Source: Nocardioides sp. Root682
GTDB lineage: Bacteria; Actinomycetota; Actinomycetes; Propionibacteriales; Nocardioidaceae
Assembly (NCBI RefSeq): GCF_001427795.1
Contig: NZ_LMHJ01000005.1
Location: 167,194 to 231,193 of the forward strand
Direction: 5' to 3'
Length of the DNA stretch: 64,000 nt
Part shown: positions 18,627 through 30,233 of the stretch, one piece after another
Position numbering within the stretch: position 1 is the first letter of the stretch
Layout: every line of letters begins with the position of its first letter
The notes under the pieces: generated by a model
Databases searched by the model: none
The model's input: the letters and a program-made list of their open reading frames with translations, nothing else
Told to the model about the DNA's origin: nothing
Translations under genes and position numbers: made by a program

Positions 18627-18711
18627 CCGGTCGGAGCGCTCGCCCCGATCTGCACGGAATCTCCACACGTCGCACACCACTTCGGACCGTCCACGCTCGT
18701 AGCCTCCTCGC

Positions 18712-19440
18712 ATGAGCATGTCGCGAGTCCTCGTCGTCGAGGACGACCCGGTGATCAACCAGGCGGTCACGGACCGGCTGGTCGCCGAGGGGTACGACGT
18801 GGTGCGCGCCTGGGACGGCCCCGGCGCCGTCGCGGCGTACGCCGAGCACTCCCCCGACGTGGTGGTGCTCGACGTCATGCTGCCGGGGTACGACGGCCTC
18901 GAGGTCTGTCGCCGTATCCAGGCCGACCGACCGGTACCGGTGCTGATGGTCACCGCTCGCGTGGACGAGGCCGACGTCCTCGTCGGGCTGGGCGTCGGCG
19001 CCGACGACTACCTCACCAAGCCGTTCCGGATGCGGGAGCTGGTGGCCCGGGTGGCCGCACTGCTGCGCCGCGTCCAGCGGGCGGCGGACCTCGCCGCGGA
19101 CCGTGCCGGTCGTGGGGAGGTCCGGCTCGGCGACCTGCGGATCGACGCGGCGGCCCGGAGGGCGTGGCGAGGCGACGACGAGGTCGCGTTGACCCCGACC
19201 GAGTTCGACCTGCTGGTCTGCCTGGCGGCGACCCCCGGCGCGGTCGTGACCCGCGAGCGCCTGCTCGCCGAGGTCTGGGGGTGGCCGGGCGGCTCCGGGA
19301 CCCGCACCGTGGACAGTCACGTCAAGGCACTTCGGGCCAAGATCGGGGCGGATCGGATCCGGACCTCACACGGCGTCGGCTACGCGTTGGAGACGCCGAG
19401 GACGCCAGGGACACCTCCTGTGCCGGAGACCGCTCGATGA
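18712..19440 (+). CDS. OmpR-type two-component response regulator
   Basis: 242 residues. Receiver domain: VEDD acidic pair, phosphoacceptor Asp in VVVLDVMLPGYDG, Thr in LMVTAR and Lys in YLTKPF. C-terminal winged helix: LTPTEFDLLVCLA, RERLLAEVWGW, TVDSHVKALRAKIG and IRTSHGVGYALE. ATG 18712 lies six bases after TAGCCT. The stop overlaps the histidine kinase start (ATGA). Confidence 0.93.
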   Translation: MSMSRVLVVEDDPVINQAVTDRLVAEGYDVVRAWDGPGAVAAYAEHSPDVVVLDVMLPGYDGLEVCRRIQADRPVPVLMVTARVDEADVLVGLGVGADDYLTKPFRMRELVARVAALLRRVQRAADLAADRAGRGEVRLGDLRIDAAARRAWRGDDEVALTPTEFDLLVCLAATPGAVVTRERLLAEVWGWPGGSGTRTVDSHVKALRAKIGADRIRTSHGVGYALETPRTPGTPPVPETAR

Positions 19441-22049
19441 GTGCCGAGCCGCTGGCCGGCATCACGTCCATCAAGGTCAAGCTCGGCCTGCTCGTGGCAG
19501 CGAGCGTGACCTTCGCCGCAGTCGTGGCCAGCATCGGCCGCGCGGCCGGCGTGCCGGTCTGGCTCGGCCTGCCGGTCACGATCGTGCTCGCTCTCGCCGT
19601 CACCCAGCTGCTCGCCGTCGGGATGACCTCGCCGCTGCGCCAGATGACCGAGGCAGCGCGCCGCATGGCGACGGGAGACTACGGCGTCGAGATCACCACG
19701 CCGTCCACCGACGAGGTGGGCCAGCTCGCCCGGGCCTTCACCACGATGGCGCGCGACCTCGCCTCCGTGGACCGGCAGCGCCGCGAGCTCGTGGCGAACG
19801 TCAGCCATGAGCTCCGCACCCCGCTGACCGCGCTGTGCGCCGTGCTGGAGAACCTCGTCGACGACGTCGCTCCCCGGGACCCGGAGACCCTCGCGAGTGC
19901 GCTGGGCCAGGCCGAGCGTCTGGCCGGACTCGTCGAGGACCTCCTCGACCTCGCCCGGGTGGACGCCGGAAAAGCACCGCTGACCCCAGAGCCGGTGGCA
20001 CTGGCTCCGTTGCTGGACGAGGCGGTCGCGGAGGCGCAGGTCCTCGGTCGGGACGTGCGGTACGACGTGCGGGTCGCCCCCGCCGACCTGACCGTCCACG
20101 CCGATCCCGCCCGGCTGCGCCAGCTGGTCGCCAACCTGCTCGACAACGCCAGCCGGCACAGCCCGTCGGGCGGCACAGTTCTCGTCAGCGTGGTCACGAC
20201 CGGAGAGCGCTACCTCCTCGAGGTCCACGACGAGGGCCTGGGCGTCGCACCACCGGACCGCGAGCGCGCGTTCGAACCCTTCGGCACCCTGAGCGGCGAC
20301 GAGGGCGGCAGCACCGGCCTCGGCCTCGCGATCGCCCGGTGGGTCACCGACCTGCACGGCGGCACGATCGGGTTCGTCGATCCCGAGCCCGGTCGCCGAG
20401 GAGCCCGCGTGCGGGTGTCCCTCCCCCTGCAACCTGCCGATCGCCACTCCCTGCCCACAGAGACCGAGGAGAGCACCATGCCCGAGCCGGGAACGACACC
20501 CGAGACGTCTGGTCCGGGCCCGTACGCCCGGGTCGCCCAGGTCGCCCTGCCGCCGCAGCACCCAGCGTCTCCGCCCGCGCCGCGGCCGATCTTCGATGAC
20601 CTCTTCGGTTCCTTCTGGCCCGAACGGGACGTCCCGACGAGCAGCCGCCTGCTGATCGGGGCAGCCGGCACCGGACTGTTGGCCGCACTGCTCCTGCCGT
20701 TCCGCGAGCTCGGCCTCGCCGCCTTCATCGTGCTGCTCGCAGCGGGCGGCGTCGTCCTGCTCGCAAGCCGCCACCGCCGGGATCCGTTCACCCTCGCCTG
20801 CGCTGCGCTGTGCGTGCTGCTCGCCGCCACCACGGTGATCCGCGATGCCGAGTGGGTGGTCGTGCTGAGCCTCTTCGTCGGCGGTGTCGTCTGCCTGTGC
20901 GGCGTGACCCGTGGGCGCTCGATGCCGGACTTCGTGCTCTCCGGCCTCGCCTGGCCGCTGTCCGGCCTGCGTGGACTTCCCTGGCTCGGTCGGACCCTCA
21001 CCGGCCTGGTCGGGGTCACCAACCTCGGTCGCGGGCCGGCTCTGCTGCGCACCCTGGTCTGGTCCGCTCTGGGCCTGTTGGTCTTCGGCGCCCTGCTGGG
21101 GTCGGCGGACGCGCTGCTCGCCTCCTGGGTCGAGGACCTCGTGCCGGACCTGACCATCGACACCTTCGTGCTCCGCGTGTTCGTCGGAGTCGCTGTCGGC
21201 GGGGCAGTGCTCGCCGCGGCCTACCTGGCTCTCAACCCGCCCCGTGTCGGGGGCGGTCCCAGGCCTGTCCGGACCACGATCCACCGATTCGAGTGGCTGG
21301 CGCCGGTGCTGGTGGTCAACGCTGTGCTCGCTGCCTTCCTGGTGGCCCAGGCCACGGTGGTCTTCGGGGGGCACGCCTACCTGCGCCGCACCACCGGGCT
21401 GACCTACGCCGAATACGTCCACCAGGGCTTCGGTCAGCTCACCGTCGTGACGGCGCTGACCCTGATGGTGATCTGGGCGGCAGCGCGCAAGGCGCGGAGG
21501 GAGGACGCGTCCGACCGGCTCTGGCTGCGTGTCTCGCTGGGCCTGCTCTGCCTCCAGGCCATGGTGGTCGTCGGGTCCGCACTGCACCGTCTCAGCCTCT
21601 ACCAGGACGCCTACGGCCTCACCCGGATGCGCCTGCTGGTCGACGTGTTCGAGGGCTGGCTCGGACTGCTCCTCCTCGCCGTCCTGGTTGCCGGTTCGTC
21701 CTTGCGCGCCATGTGGTTCGCCCGCTTCGCCCTGCTCAGCGGGGCGTGCGCGATCGTCGGGTTGGCCGTGGTCAACCCCGACGCCTGGATCGCGGCGCGC
21801 AACATCGACCGCTACGAGGAGAGCGGCCGGATGGACTGGACCTACCTCCAACAGCTCTCCTCCGACGCTGTTCCCGCGTTCGCCGAGCTGCCGGACCGGC
21901 TGCGCAGCTGTGCCCTGGTCGGCCGCGAGGTGCCCGACGGAGACTTGCTCGAGTGGAACCTCGGCCGCAGCCGGGCCGCCGACGCGATGGACGGTCGGAG
22001 CATCGGCTGGGCCGAGGGTGACGAGCTCTGCCCGCCCCACCGCCCCTGA
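19437..22049 (+). CDS. Sensor histidine kinase fused to a DUF4153/DUF4173-type membrane domain
   Basis: 870 residues in one uninterrupted frame. Residues 1-60 contain two membrane helices, then HAMP (about 60-110), phosphoacceptor His124 in NVSHELRTPLTAL, N-box NLLDNASRHSPSG and G-box STGLGLAIARW, ending near residue 335. A Pro/Thr-rich linker leads at about residue 395 into a polytopic domain of at least eight hydrophobic spans resembling DUF4153/DUF4173 proteins, including GLTYAEYVHQGFGQLTVVTALTL. In other genomes these domains are often two adjacent genes. ATG 20478 (codon 348) has GAGGAG six bases upstream, so a separate membrane protein may also be made from an internal start. Confidence 0.85.
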   Translation: MSAEPLAGITSIKVKLGLLVAASVTFAAVVASIGRAAGVPVWLGLPVTIVLALAVTQLLAVGMTSPLRQMTEAARRMATGDYGVEITTPSTDEVGQLARAFTTMARDLASVDRQRRELVANVSHELRTPLTALCAVLENLVDDVAPRDPETLASALGQAERLAGLVEDLLDLARVDAGKAPLTPEPVALAPLLDEAVAEAQVLGRDVRYDVRVAPADLTVHADPARLRQLVANLLDNASRHSPSGGTVLVSVVTTGERYLLEVHDEGLGVAPPDRERAFEPFGTLSGDEGGSTGLGLAIARWVTDLHGGTIGFVDPEPGRRGARVRVSLPLQPADRHSLPTETEESTMPEPGTTPETSGPGPYARVAQVALPPQHPASPPAPRPIFDDLFGSFWPERDVPTSSRLLIGAAGTGLLAALLLPFRELGLAAFIVLLAAGGVVLLASRHRRDPFTLACAALCVLLAATTVIRDAEWVVVLSLFVGGVVCLCGVTRGRSMPDFVLSGLAWPLSGLRGLPWLGRTLTGLVGVTNLGRGPALLRTLVWSALGLLVFGALLGSADALLASWVEDLVPDLTIDTFVLRVFVGVAVGGAVLAAAYLALNPPRVGGGPRPVRTTIHRFEWLAPVLVVNAVLAAFLVAQATVVFGGHAYLRRTTGLTYAEYVHQGFGQLTVVTALTLMVIWAAARKARREDASDRLWLRVSLGLLCLQAMVVVGSALHRLSLYQDAYGLTRMRLLVDVFEGWLGLLLLAVLVAGSSLRAMWFARFALLSGACAIVGLAVVNPDAWIAARNIDRYEESGRMDWTYLQQLSSDAVPAFAELPDRLRSCALVGREVPDGDLLEWNLGRSRAADAMDGRSIGWAEGDELCPPHRP

Positions 22050-22055
22050 GCGGGT

Positions 22056-24419
<2,364 letters not shown>

Positions 24420-24423
24420 CTGG

Positions 24424-24834
24424 TCAGCCTGCCTGGTTGATGCGGACGTGGTTGCCGGCAGGGTCGCGGAACGCGCAGTCACGGACGCCGTACGGCTGGT
24501 CGATGGGCTCCTGGATGACCTCCGCGCCCGTGGCCTGGATCTTCTCGAAGGTGGCGTCCACGTCAGGGGAGCTCAGCACCACGGTGGCGTAGGTGCCCTT
24601 GGCCATCATCTCGGCGATGGTGCGGCGCTCGTCCTCGGTGATCCCGGGGTCGGCGGCGGGCGGCGAGAGAACGATCGAGGGCGCGTCCTGGCCGGTCGGC
24701 GCGACGGTGATCCACCGCATGTCGCCGTAGCCGACGTCGTTGCGCACCTCGAAGCCGAGAACGTCACGGTAGAAGGCCAGCGATGCCTCGGCATCGGTGT
24801 GCGGGAGGAAGCTGTGCTGAATGCTGATGTCCAT
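24424..24834 (-). CDS. VOC/glyoxalase-fold protein, operon partner of the UvrA-like ATPase
   Basis: 136 residues: MDISIQHSFLPHTDAEASLAFYRDVLGFEV, repeat two TYATVVLSSPDVDATFEKIQATGAEVIQEP, ending CAFRDPAGNHVRINQ. Resembles antibiotic-binding or bleomycin-resistance-like VOC proteins. ATG 24834 follows TAGCGT by seven bases. The coupling with a UvrA2-type ATPase hints at a joint resistance function (inference). Confidence 0.8.
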   Translation of the reverse strand: MDISIQHSFLPHTDAEASLAFYRDVLGFEVRNDVGYGDMRWITVAPTGQDAPSIVLSPPAADPGITEDERRTIAEMMAKGTYATVVLSSPDVDATFEKIQATGAEVIQEPIDQPYGVRDCAFRDPAGNHVRINQAG

Positions 24835-24976
24835 GTGCTTCACGCTAGTGCCGGCCTCCAGGCAGCCGCTTCTCCATTCCTGATCAATACATCGCCGATT
24901 CCCGGACGGGGCACCGACAGCGGTGTTAGGTTCAGCCGCGCCGTCTGTCGCACGCCATGGGGAAAAGAGATCTGCG

Positions 24977-27604
24977 ATGTTGCTCCGTAAGCTGCTCCTG
25001 CCTGCCGCGATGGTGTTCGCGGTGCTGGGCCTGCCAACGCCAGCCCAGGCGGCGCCGATCCCGGTGACGCTGACCGTCATCGGGGCCCAGTTCTACGGTG
25101 GGCAGCCTGCCTTCGTCGCGCAGACCGGTGTCGCCGGCCTGACCGCCTCGGGCGTGACCTGCACCAAGCTGACCACGGGCGCCACCATCGCGCCGACCGT
25201 CTCCGCGGGCGCCTACACGATCCTCGGGTCCAGCTGCAGCGGCGGCACGCTCTCGAACTCCAACTACACGGTGGCCGGCTACACCGGCTCGACCTTCAAC
25301 AACTACAAGGCACCGCTGACCGTCAAGGCTGCTGACCGGACCAAGGTCTACGGCGACGCGAACCCGTCGCTCGGCGCCACCATCACGGGCTTCGTCAACG
25401 GCCAGGACTCGTCCGTCCTGACCGGTGCTCCGGCGCTGTCGACGACCGCCACCGCGTCGTCGAACGTCGGCTCCTACCCGATCACGGCTGCTGTCGGAAC
25501 CCTGGCTGCCACGGGCAACAACTACTCGTTCGCCTTCTCGTCGGGCGCCCTGTCGGTCACCCCGAAGCTCGTCGACGTCACGGTCAACGGCGCCCAGTTC
25601 TACGGCGGTCAGCCGGCGTTCTCCGGCAAGACCGGCGTGGCCGGCGTCACCGTGACGGGCGTGACCTGCACCGGACTGCTCGGCGGTTCGACGATCTCCT
25701 CCACCCTGACCGTCGGCACCGAGTACGGCGTCGACCCCGCCACCTGCAGCGGTGGCGTGCTGTCGAGCTCGAACTACGCGATCGGGTCCTACCAGTCGTC
25801 GTACTTCTGGGTGCTCAAGGCGGCCCTCACCGTCACCGCCTCGGACGCGACTCGTGAGTACGGCGACGCGAACCCGTCCCTCGGCTACACGATCACCGGC
25901 TACCAGAACGACGACGACGCCTCCGACATCAGCGGCACGCCCGCGCTGTCCACCACCGCGACGGCGAGCTCGAACGTCGGCAGCTACCCGATAACCCCGG
26001 CCGCAGGCACCCTGACGTCCACCAACTACCGGTTCGTCTACACGCCCGGTGCGCTCGCCGTGACGCCGAAGAAGGTCACCGTGGCCGTCGCCGGCGCCCA
26101 GAACTACGGCGGCGCCCCCGCCTTCTCCGGCAAGTCCGGAGTCGCCGGCGTCACCGTCTCGGGCGTGACCTGCACCGGCCTGACCGGCGACGTCGCGATC
26201 GCGCCGACCCTGACCGTCGGCACCTCCTACGCGCTGGACCCGGCGACCTGCAGCGGCGCCCAGCTGTCCAGCTCCAACTACGAGGTCGCCGGCTACTCGT
26301 CGACGTCCTTCTGGGTGCTCAAGGCCGTCCTGACGGTGACCGGCACCGACACCAGCCGAAGCTACGGCGCCGCGAACCCCACGTTCGGCTACACGGTGAC
26401 CGGCTACCAGAACGACGACGACGCCTCCGACATCAGCGGTACGCCCGCGCTGTCCACCACCGCGACGGCGAGCTCGAACGTCGGCAGCTACCCGATCACC
26501 CCGGCCGTCGGCACCCTGACGTCCACCAACTACCGGTTCGTGTTCGCCCCGGGAACGCTGTCCGTCACCCCGAAGCAGGTGACCGTGTCGGTCGCTGGTG
26601 CGCAGACCTACGGCGGCCAGCCCGCCTTCGCCGGCAACTCCGGTGTCTCGGGAGTGACCGTCTCCGGCGTGACCTGCACGGCGCTGACCGATGCCGCGAT
26701 CGCGCCGACGCTCGCCGCCGGTGTCGGGTACGCGATCGATCCCGCCTCGTGCAGCGGCGGCGTCCTGTCGAACGCCAACTACGCGATCGGCGGCTACAAG
26801 TCGCAGTCGTTCTGGGTGTTCAAGGCCGTGCTGACGGTGACGCCGAGCGACACGAGCCGGGTCTACGGGTTCGGCAACCTGCCGCTCGCCTACACGTTCT
26901 CGGGGTTCCGCAACGACGACGACTCTTCGGACATCAACGGTGCTCCGGCGGTGACGACGACGGCAGCAGTGAGCAGCAACGTCGGCACCTACCCGATCAC
27001 CGCGACCGCGGGCACGTTGACGGCCGCCAACTACACGTTCAGCTACCAGCCCGGCACGTTCACCGTGACCAAGCAGCAGCTGATCGTGTCGGCCGACCCC
27101 GCGACCAGGGCGTTCGGCGCGGAGCCGCCCGCCTACTCGGCAACCTTCACCGGCTTCCGCAACGGCCAGACGGCAGCGGTGCTCAGCGGCGCTCCGGCGT
27201 TCAGCACCACCGCGACGGTCTCGTCGGACGCGGGCAGCTACCCGCTGACCGTGGCCAAGGGGACGCTCGACGCACAGAACTACTCGTTCGCCGGGTTCAA
27301 CCCGAGCACGCTCACGGTGACCACGGGGCCGGCGACGATCACCACCAAGAAGCAGGCCAGCGGCGTGCTCTCGGCGACGATCACCTACGGAGCGGCCAAC
27401 ACGCCGGTCGTGGGCGCGACGGTCAACTTCACCATCGGCTCCTCCAACACGGCTGCCTGCACCGCCGTGACCGGAGCTGACGGCAAGGCCTCGTGCAGCG
27501 TGGCGGGCCTGGTGCTCACCCAGATCCAGCTCTCCGGCTACACCGCGCGGTTCACCGGCACGAGCAACCTGCTGGCCGGGTCGAAGTACCAGGGCATCCT
27601 CTAG
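24977..27604 (+). CDS. Large secreted MBG-repeat protein
   Basis: 875 residues. A clear signal peptide (MLLRKLLLPAAMVFAVLGLP, cleavage near AQA-AP) is followed by four copies of a roughly 85-residue module (GAQFYGGQPAF..GVAGVTVSGVTCTGL..DPATCSGGVLSSSNY, two Cys each, probably disulphide-linked). These alternate with MBG-type modules (YGDANPSLGYTITGYQNDD..SNVGSYPITPAAGTL). A further MBG module and a Big-1-like domain (GVLSATITYGAANTPVVGATVNFTIG) end the protein. There is no LPXTG motif or C-terminal membrane helix, so it is released or held non-covalently. Role is probably surface adhesion or matrix. The gene shares the four bases CTAG with the convergent araC stop. Confidence 0.85.
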   Translation: MLLRKLLLPAAMVFAVLGLPTPAQAAPIPVTLTVIGAQFYGGQPAFVAQTGVAGLTASGVTCTKLTTGATIAPTVSAGAYTILGSSCSGGTLSNSNYTVAGYTGSTFNNYKAPLTVKAADRTKVYGDANPSLGATITGFVNGQDSSVLTGAPALSTTATASSNVGSYPITAAVGTLAATGNNYSFAFSSGALSVTPKLVDVTVNGAQFYGGQPAFSGKTGVAGVTVTGVTCTGLLGGSTISSTLTVGTEYGVDPATCSGGVLSSSNYAIGSYQSSYFWVLKAALTVTASDATREYGDANPSLGYTITGYQNDDDASDISGTPALSTTATASSNVGSYPITPAAGTLTSTNYRFVYTPGALAVTPKKVTVAVAGAQNYGGAPAFSGKSGVAGVTVSGVTCTGLTGDVAIAPTLTVGTSYALDPATCSGAQLSSSNYEVAGYSSTSFWVLKAVLTVTGTDTSRSYGAANPTFGYTVTGYQNDDDASDISGTPALSTTATASSNVGSYPITPAVGTLTSTNYRFVFAPGTLSVTPKQVTVSVAGAQTYGGQPAFAGNSGVSGVTVSGVTCTALTDAAIAPTLAAGVGYAIDPASCSGGVLSNANYAIGGYKSQSFWVFKAVLTVTPSDTSRVYGFGNLPLAYTFSGFRNDDDSSDINGAPAVTTTAAVSSNVGTYPITATAGTLTAANYTFSYQPGTFTVTKQQLIVSADPATRAFGAEPPAYSATFTGFRNGQTAAVLSGAPAFSTTATVSSDAGSYPLTVAKGTLDAQNYSFAGFNPSTLTVTTGPATITTKKQASGVLSATITYGAANTPVVGATVNFTIGSSNTAACTAVTGADGKASCSVAGLVLTQIQLSGYTARFTGTSNLLAGSKYQGIL
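25896..26539 (+). repeat. 504-bp period internal repeat with near-identical DNA
   Basis: The stretch 25896-26035 is almost identical to 26400-26539 at the DNA level, 504 bp (168 codons) later. The other module pairs in the gene have diverged much more, so this copy reflects recent duplication or gene conversion. Confidence 0.85.
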
Positions 27605-28056
27605 GACGTCACCGACCCTCCCCTGCGTACCGGCCGGGTGGCCTTCTTGATCACGCAGGAGGGGGGTTCGGTGGGTGTCTGGCCGGCGGCCTCGGCGGCC
27701 GCCTCGTCCCGGTAGGCACTCGGTGAGATCCCCACGAGCTCGCTGAACCGGGTGCTGAAGGTGCCGAGCGAGGAGAAGCCGACCTCGAAGCAGACGTCGG
27801 TGACGCTGATGTCGCCCCGGCGCAGCAGCGCCATCGCCCGTTCGATGCGACGTGTCATCAGGTAGGAGTACGGCGGTTCGCCGTAGGCGCGCTTGAACTC
27901 GCGGCTCAGGTGCCCGGCCGACATGTGGACGTCACGTGCCAGCGCTTCGACGTCCAGCGGCTTGGCGTACTCCCGGTCGATCCGGTCGCGGACCCGTCGC
28001 AGGCGAGCCAGCTGGCGCAGGTGCTCGGCGTCCGGTCCGCTGCTCACGTCCGACAT
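27601..28056 (-). CDS. AraC-family transcriptional regulator (DNA-binding domain)
   Basis: 151 residues, essentially only the double HTH: VEALARDVHMSAGHLSREFKRAYGEPPYSYLMTRRIERAMALLRRGDISVTDVCFEVGFSSLGTFSTRFSELVGISPSAYR. No cupin or ligand domain is present. It lies 24 bases after the SDR stop on the same strand and is probably the last gene of the pucR-P450-SDR operon. Its tail is rich in Pro, Thr and Arg. Confidence 0.9.
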   Translation of the reverse strand: MSDVSSGPDAEHLRQLARLRRVRDRIDREYAKPLDVEALARDVHMSAGHLSREFKRAYGEPPYSYLMTRRIERAMALLRRGDISVTDVCFEVGFSSLGTFSTRFSELVGISPSAYRDEAAAEAAGQTPTEPPSCVIKKATRPVRRGGSVTS

Positions 28057-28080
28057 GATTCCACGCCGCTCAAGAACCCC

Positions 28081-28917
28081 TCAGGCCATGACCCAGGCTT
28101 CACTGCGGCGCCACAGCTCGTCGGCGAGCTCGGGAGTGGCGTACTTCGACGGTGCCTTCTCGCGACTGTTGTCGTAGTAGAGCCCCGAGTCGCCGGCGAC
28201 GTCGGGCGACGTCGCGCAGTACAACGAGGTGCGAGCGCCGTCGGCCGTCGACTTCATGAAGAGCTTGAGCACCTGGCGCAGACCGATCGGCACTTCCCGC
28301 CACACGTCCGACGCGATCGCGCCCGGGTGGAGGGAGTAGGTCGTCACGCCGGTGCCGTGCAGTCGCCGCGCGAGCTCCTGGGCGTGGAGCACGTTTGCGA
28401 GCTTCGACACGCAGTACTCGTCGAACGCCGTCCGTGAGACCGCCGGGTGTCGTACGGCGTCCCAGTCGATGCCCTTGGCCCGGTAGTGCCCGGTGCTCGC
28501 GACATTGACGATCCGGCCGGGACCGCTCTCGATCAGGTGCTCACGCAGCAGCTCCGTGAACAGGAACGGGCCGACGTGATTGGTCCCGAAGGCGAGCTCG
28601 AAGCCGCTGTCCGTCAGGCCCTTCGCGCCGGCGAGCCCGGCGTTGTTGATCAGCACGTGCAGCGGTTCACCGGACTCGAGGAAGGTGGTGGCGGCCTTGC
28701 GGACCGACGTCAGGTCACCCAGGTCGAGCGCCAGGAAGTCGAGGTCGGTGTTGCCGGTCTCCCCTGCGATCTCATCGATCGCCGCCTTCGTCTTCTCCTC
28801 CGACCGGCCGGCCAGGACCACACGGGCGCCACAGCCCGCGAGCGAACGAACGGTCTCCTTGCCGATGCCGGTGTTGGCGCCGGTGACCAGGAAGGTACGG
28901 CCGGTCAGGTCGTTCAT
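28081..28917 (-). CDS. Short-chain dehydrogenase/reductase in the P450 operon
   Basis: 278 residues. TGANTGIG (cofactor site), LVLAGRS-type Arg for NADP(H), INNAG, catalytic YCVSK, and LHPGAIASDVW. Similar to retinol/long-chain alcohol dehydrogenase-like SDRs. The start ATG overlaps the P450 stop (ATGA), so translation is coupled. It could oxidise or reduce the product of the P450 or of the nearby alpha-dioxygenase, whose aldehydes would be natural substrates (inference). Confidence 0.87.
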   Translation of the reverse strand: MNDLTGRTFLVTGANTGIGKETVRSLAGCGARVVLAGRSEEKTKAAIDEIAGETGNTDLDFLALDLGDLTSVRKAATTFLESGEPLHVLINNAGLAGAKGLTDSGFELAFGTNHVGPFLFTELLREHLIESGPGRIVNVASTGHYRAKGIDWDAVRHPAVSRTAFDEYCVSKLANVLHAQELARRLHGTGVTTYSLHPGAIASDVWREVPIGLRQVLKLFMKSTADGARTSLYCATSPDVAGDSGLYYDNSREKAPSKYATPELADELWRRSEAWVMA

Positions 28918-30233
28918 GCGGTGAGTCCGATCCGGATCGCGAAGAGGTCCAGCCCGTGCGGGAGCGGTTTGGTGGGGTTGAGCGAGGGGCTGACCAGCGC
29001 GGGCGTGGCGCGCCGCAGCAGGGCTGCCAGGAACGCCTGGCCGAGGAAGACCGACATGCCGGCTCCCGGACAACCCTGCGGGCCATGGCTGAAGAAGTTG
29101 AACGACCACGACTTCGCGGCGTCTCCGCTCGCCCACTCCCCCGGCGCGAACCGGTCGGCATACGGCACCCGGTCCGGGTCGCGGTGGTTGAACAGGTTCG
29201 ACAACAGCACCTGGGTGCCTGCCGGAAGGACGCGGCCGTCGGGGAACGTGACGTCGGTGGTCGCGACGCGCCCGAACATCGGCGTGGTCGGCCACAACCG
29301 CATCGCTTCCTGGATGGTCCCGCCGAGGTAGTCCAGGGCGGCGACGGCCTTGGCGTCGCTGACGTCGACGCCCTCGAGCTCTGCGTAGACCTCGCGGCGC
29401 TGTTCCGGATGACTGCCGAGAAGGGCAAGGGTGCGGGCCAGGTTGGCCGGAAGGGTGTCGCCCATCGCGAACAGCCAGTGCACCAGCTGCCCCGGCACCG
29501 CGGTCTCCTCGTCGTGCGGGGCCTTCGCCACCAGGGCGGCCAGGGAGCCCTTCTCACCCGCGTCGACGTACGCCGAGATCCGCTCCACGAGCTCGTCGTA
29601 CCCCTTCGCGGCCTTGCCGGGCGTCCGGTTGCCGGCCGACATCAGCGTGCCCAGCAGGTCGGTGAGCTCGGTGTCGTCTGCGGCGGCGTCGCCGAACACG
29701 ACGCGCCGGGTGAGTCGCTGGAAGGAGGCGTTGAGCTCGGCGTACCCGATCTCGCCGGTCAGAACTGCTGCCTCCTCGCCGGCGACCTGCACCATCCGGG
29801 CGCCCAGCGAGTGCATCGGCTTGCCGGTCTGGAGCACACTCTCGGCGAAGGCTCGGCGGTTGCGCCAGAGGTCGTCGCGCGACAGCGTCAGCGCATCGGG
29901 CTGGAAGGCGGTCATGCCGGCCTTCTTCGCCGGCGGGTCCGAGGCGAACGGCTGGGGTGATCCGCCGAGGACGAGCTCGATGTCGGCGGGATCGCTGATC
30001 AGCAGCGTCTCGTCCGTGGCCACGCGGACGTAGAACGGGCCGGGTCCGTACTTGCGGACCAAGCCCTGGATGAGCATGAAGCCGAACAGGTCTGCCCGCG
30101 CGACCCCGGCGACCTTCGTCGGGAGCTCCCGCTTCCGGAACAACCCCTGGATCACGTTCGGGACGCCGACCTGGGCCGTGAAGCGCACGCCCTCGATCAC
30201 CGATGCGCGCGGAAACTCGGTCGTCCTAGCCAT
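28914..30233 (-). CDS. Cytochrome P450
   Basis: 439 residues, soluble bacterial length. The heme-thiolate motif FFSHGPQGCPGAG has the ligand at Cys388; the K-helix EAMR and the I-helix AMGDT (Asp-Thr pair kept, the usual Gly replaced by Met) are visible. ATG 30233 has GGGGG about seven bases upstream and shares a base with the pucR stop (TGATG). The extended open frame to 30941 is a shadow of pucR. Coupled to an SDR, so a hydroxylation followed by oxidation is likely; the substrate may be a fatty acid given the alpha-dioxygenase next door (inference). Confidence 0.9.
   Translation of the reverse strand: MARTTEFPRASVIEGVRFTAQVGVPNVIQGLFRKRELPTKVAGVARADLFGFMLIQGLVRKYGPGPFYVRVATDETLLISDPADIELVLGGSPQPFASDPPAKKAGMTAFQPDALTLSRDDLWRNRRAFAESVLQTGKPMHSLGARMVQVAGEEAAVLTGEIGYAELNASFQRLTRRVVFGDAAADDTELTDLLGTLMSAGNRTPGKAAKGYDELVERISAYVDAGEKGSLAALVAKAPHDEETAVPGQLVHWLFAMGDTLPANLARTLALLGSHPEQRREVYAELEGVDVSDAKAVAALDYLGGTIQEAMRLWPTTPMFGRVATTDVTFPDGRVLPAGTQVLLSNLFNHRDPDRVPYADRFAPGEWASGDAAKSWSFNFFSHGPQGCPGAGMSVFLGQAFLAALLRRATPALVSPSLNPTKPLPHGLDLFAIRIGLTA

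Noticed and set aside
24449..25080. Longer VOC protein starting at 25080
   Set aside because: The added 82 residues are unlike VOC proteins and overlap the promoter and signal peptide of the MBG gene; ATG 24834 follows a TAGCGT -10.
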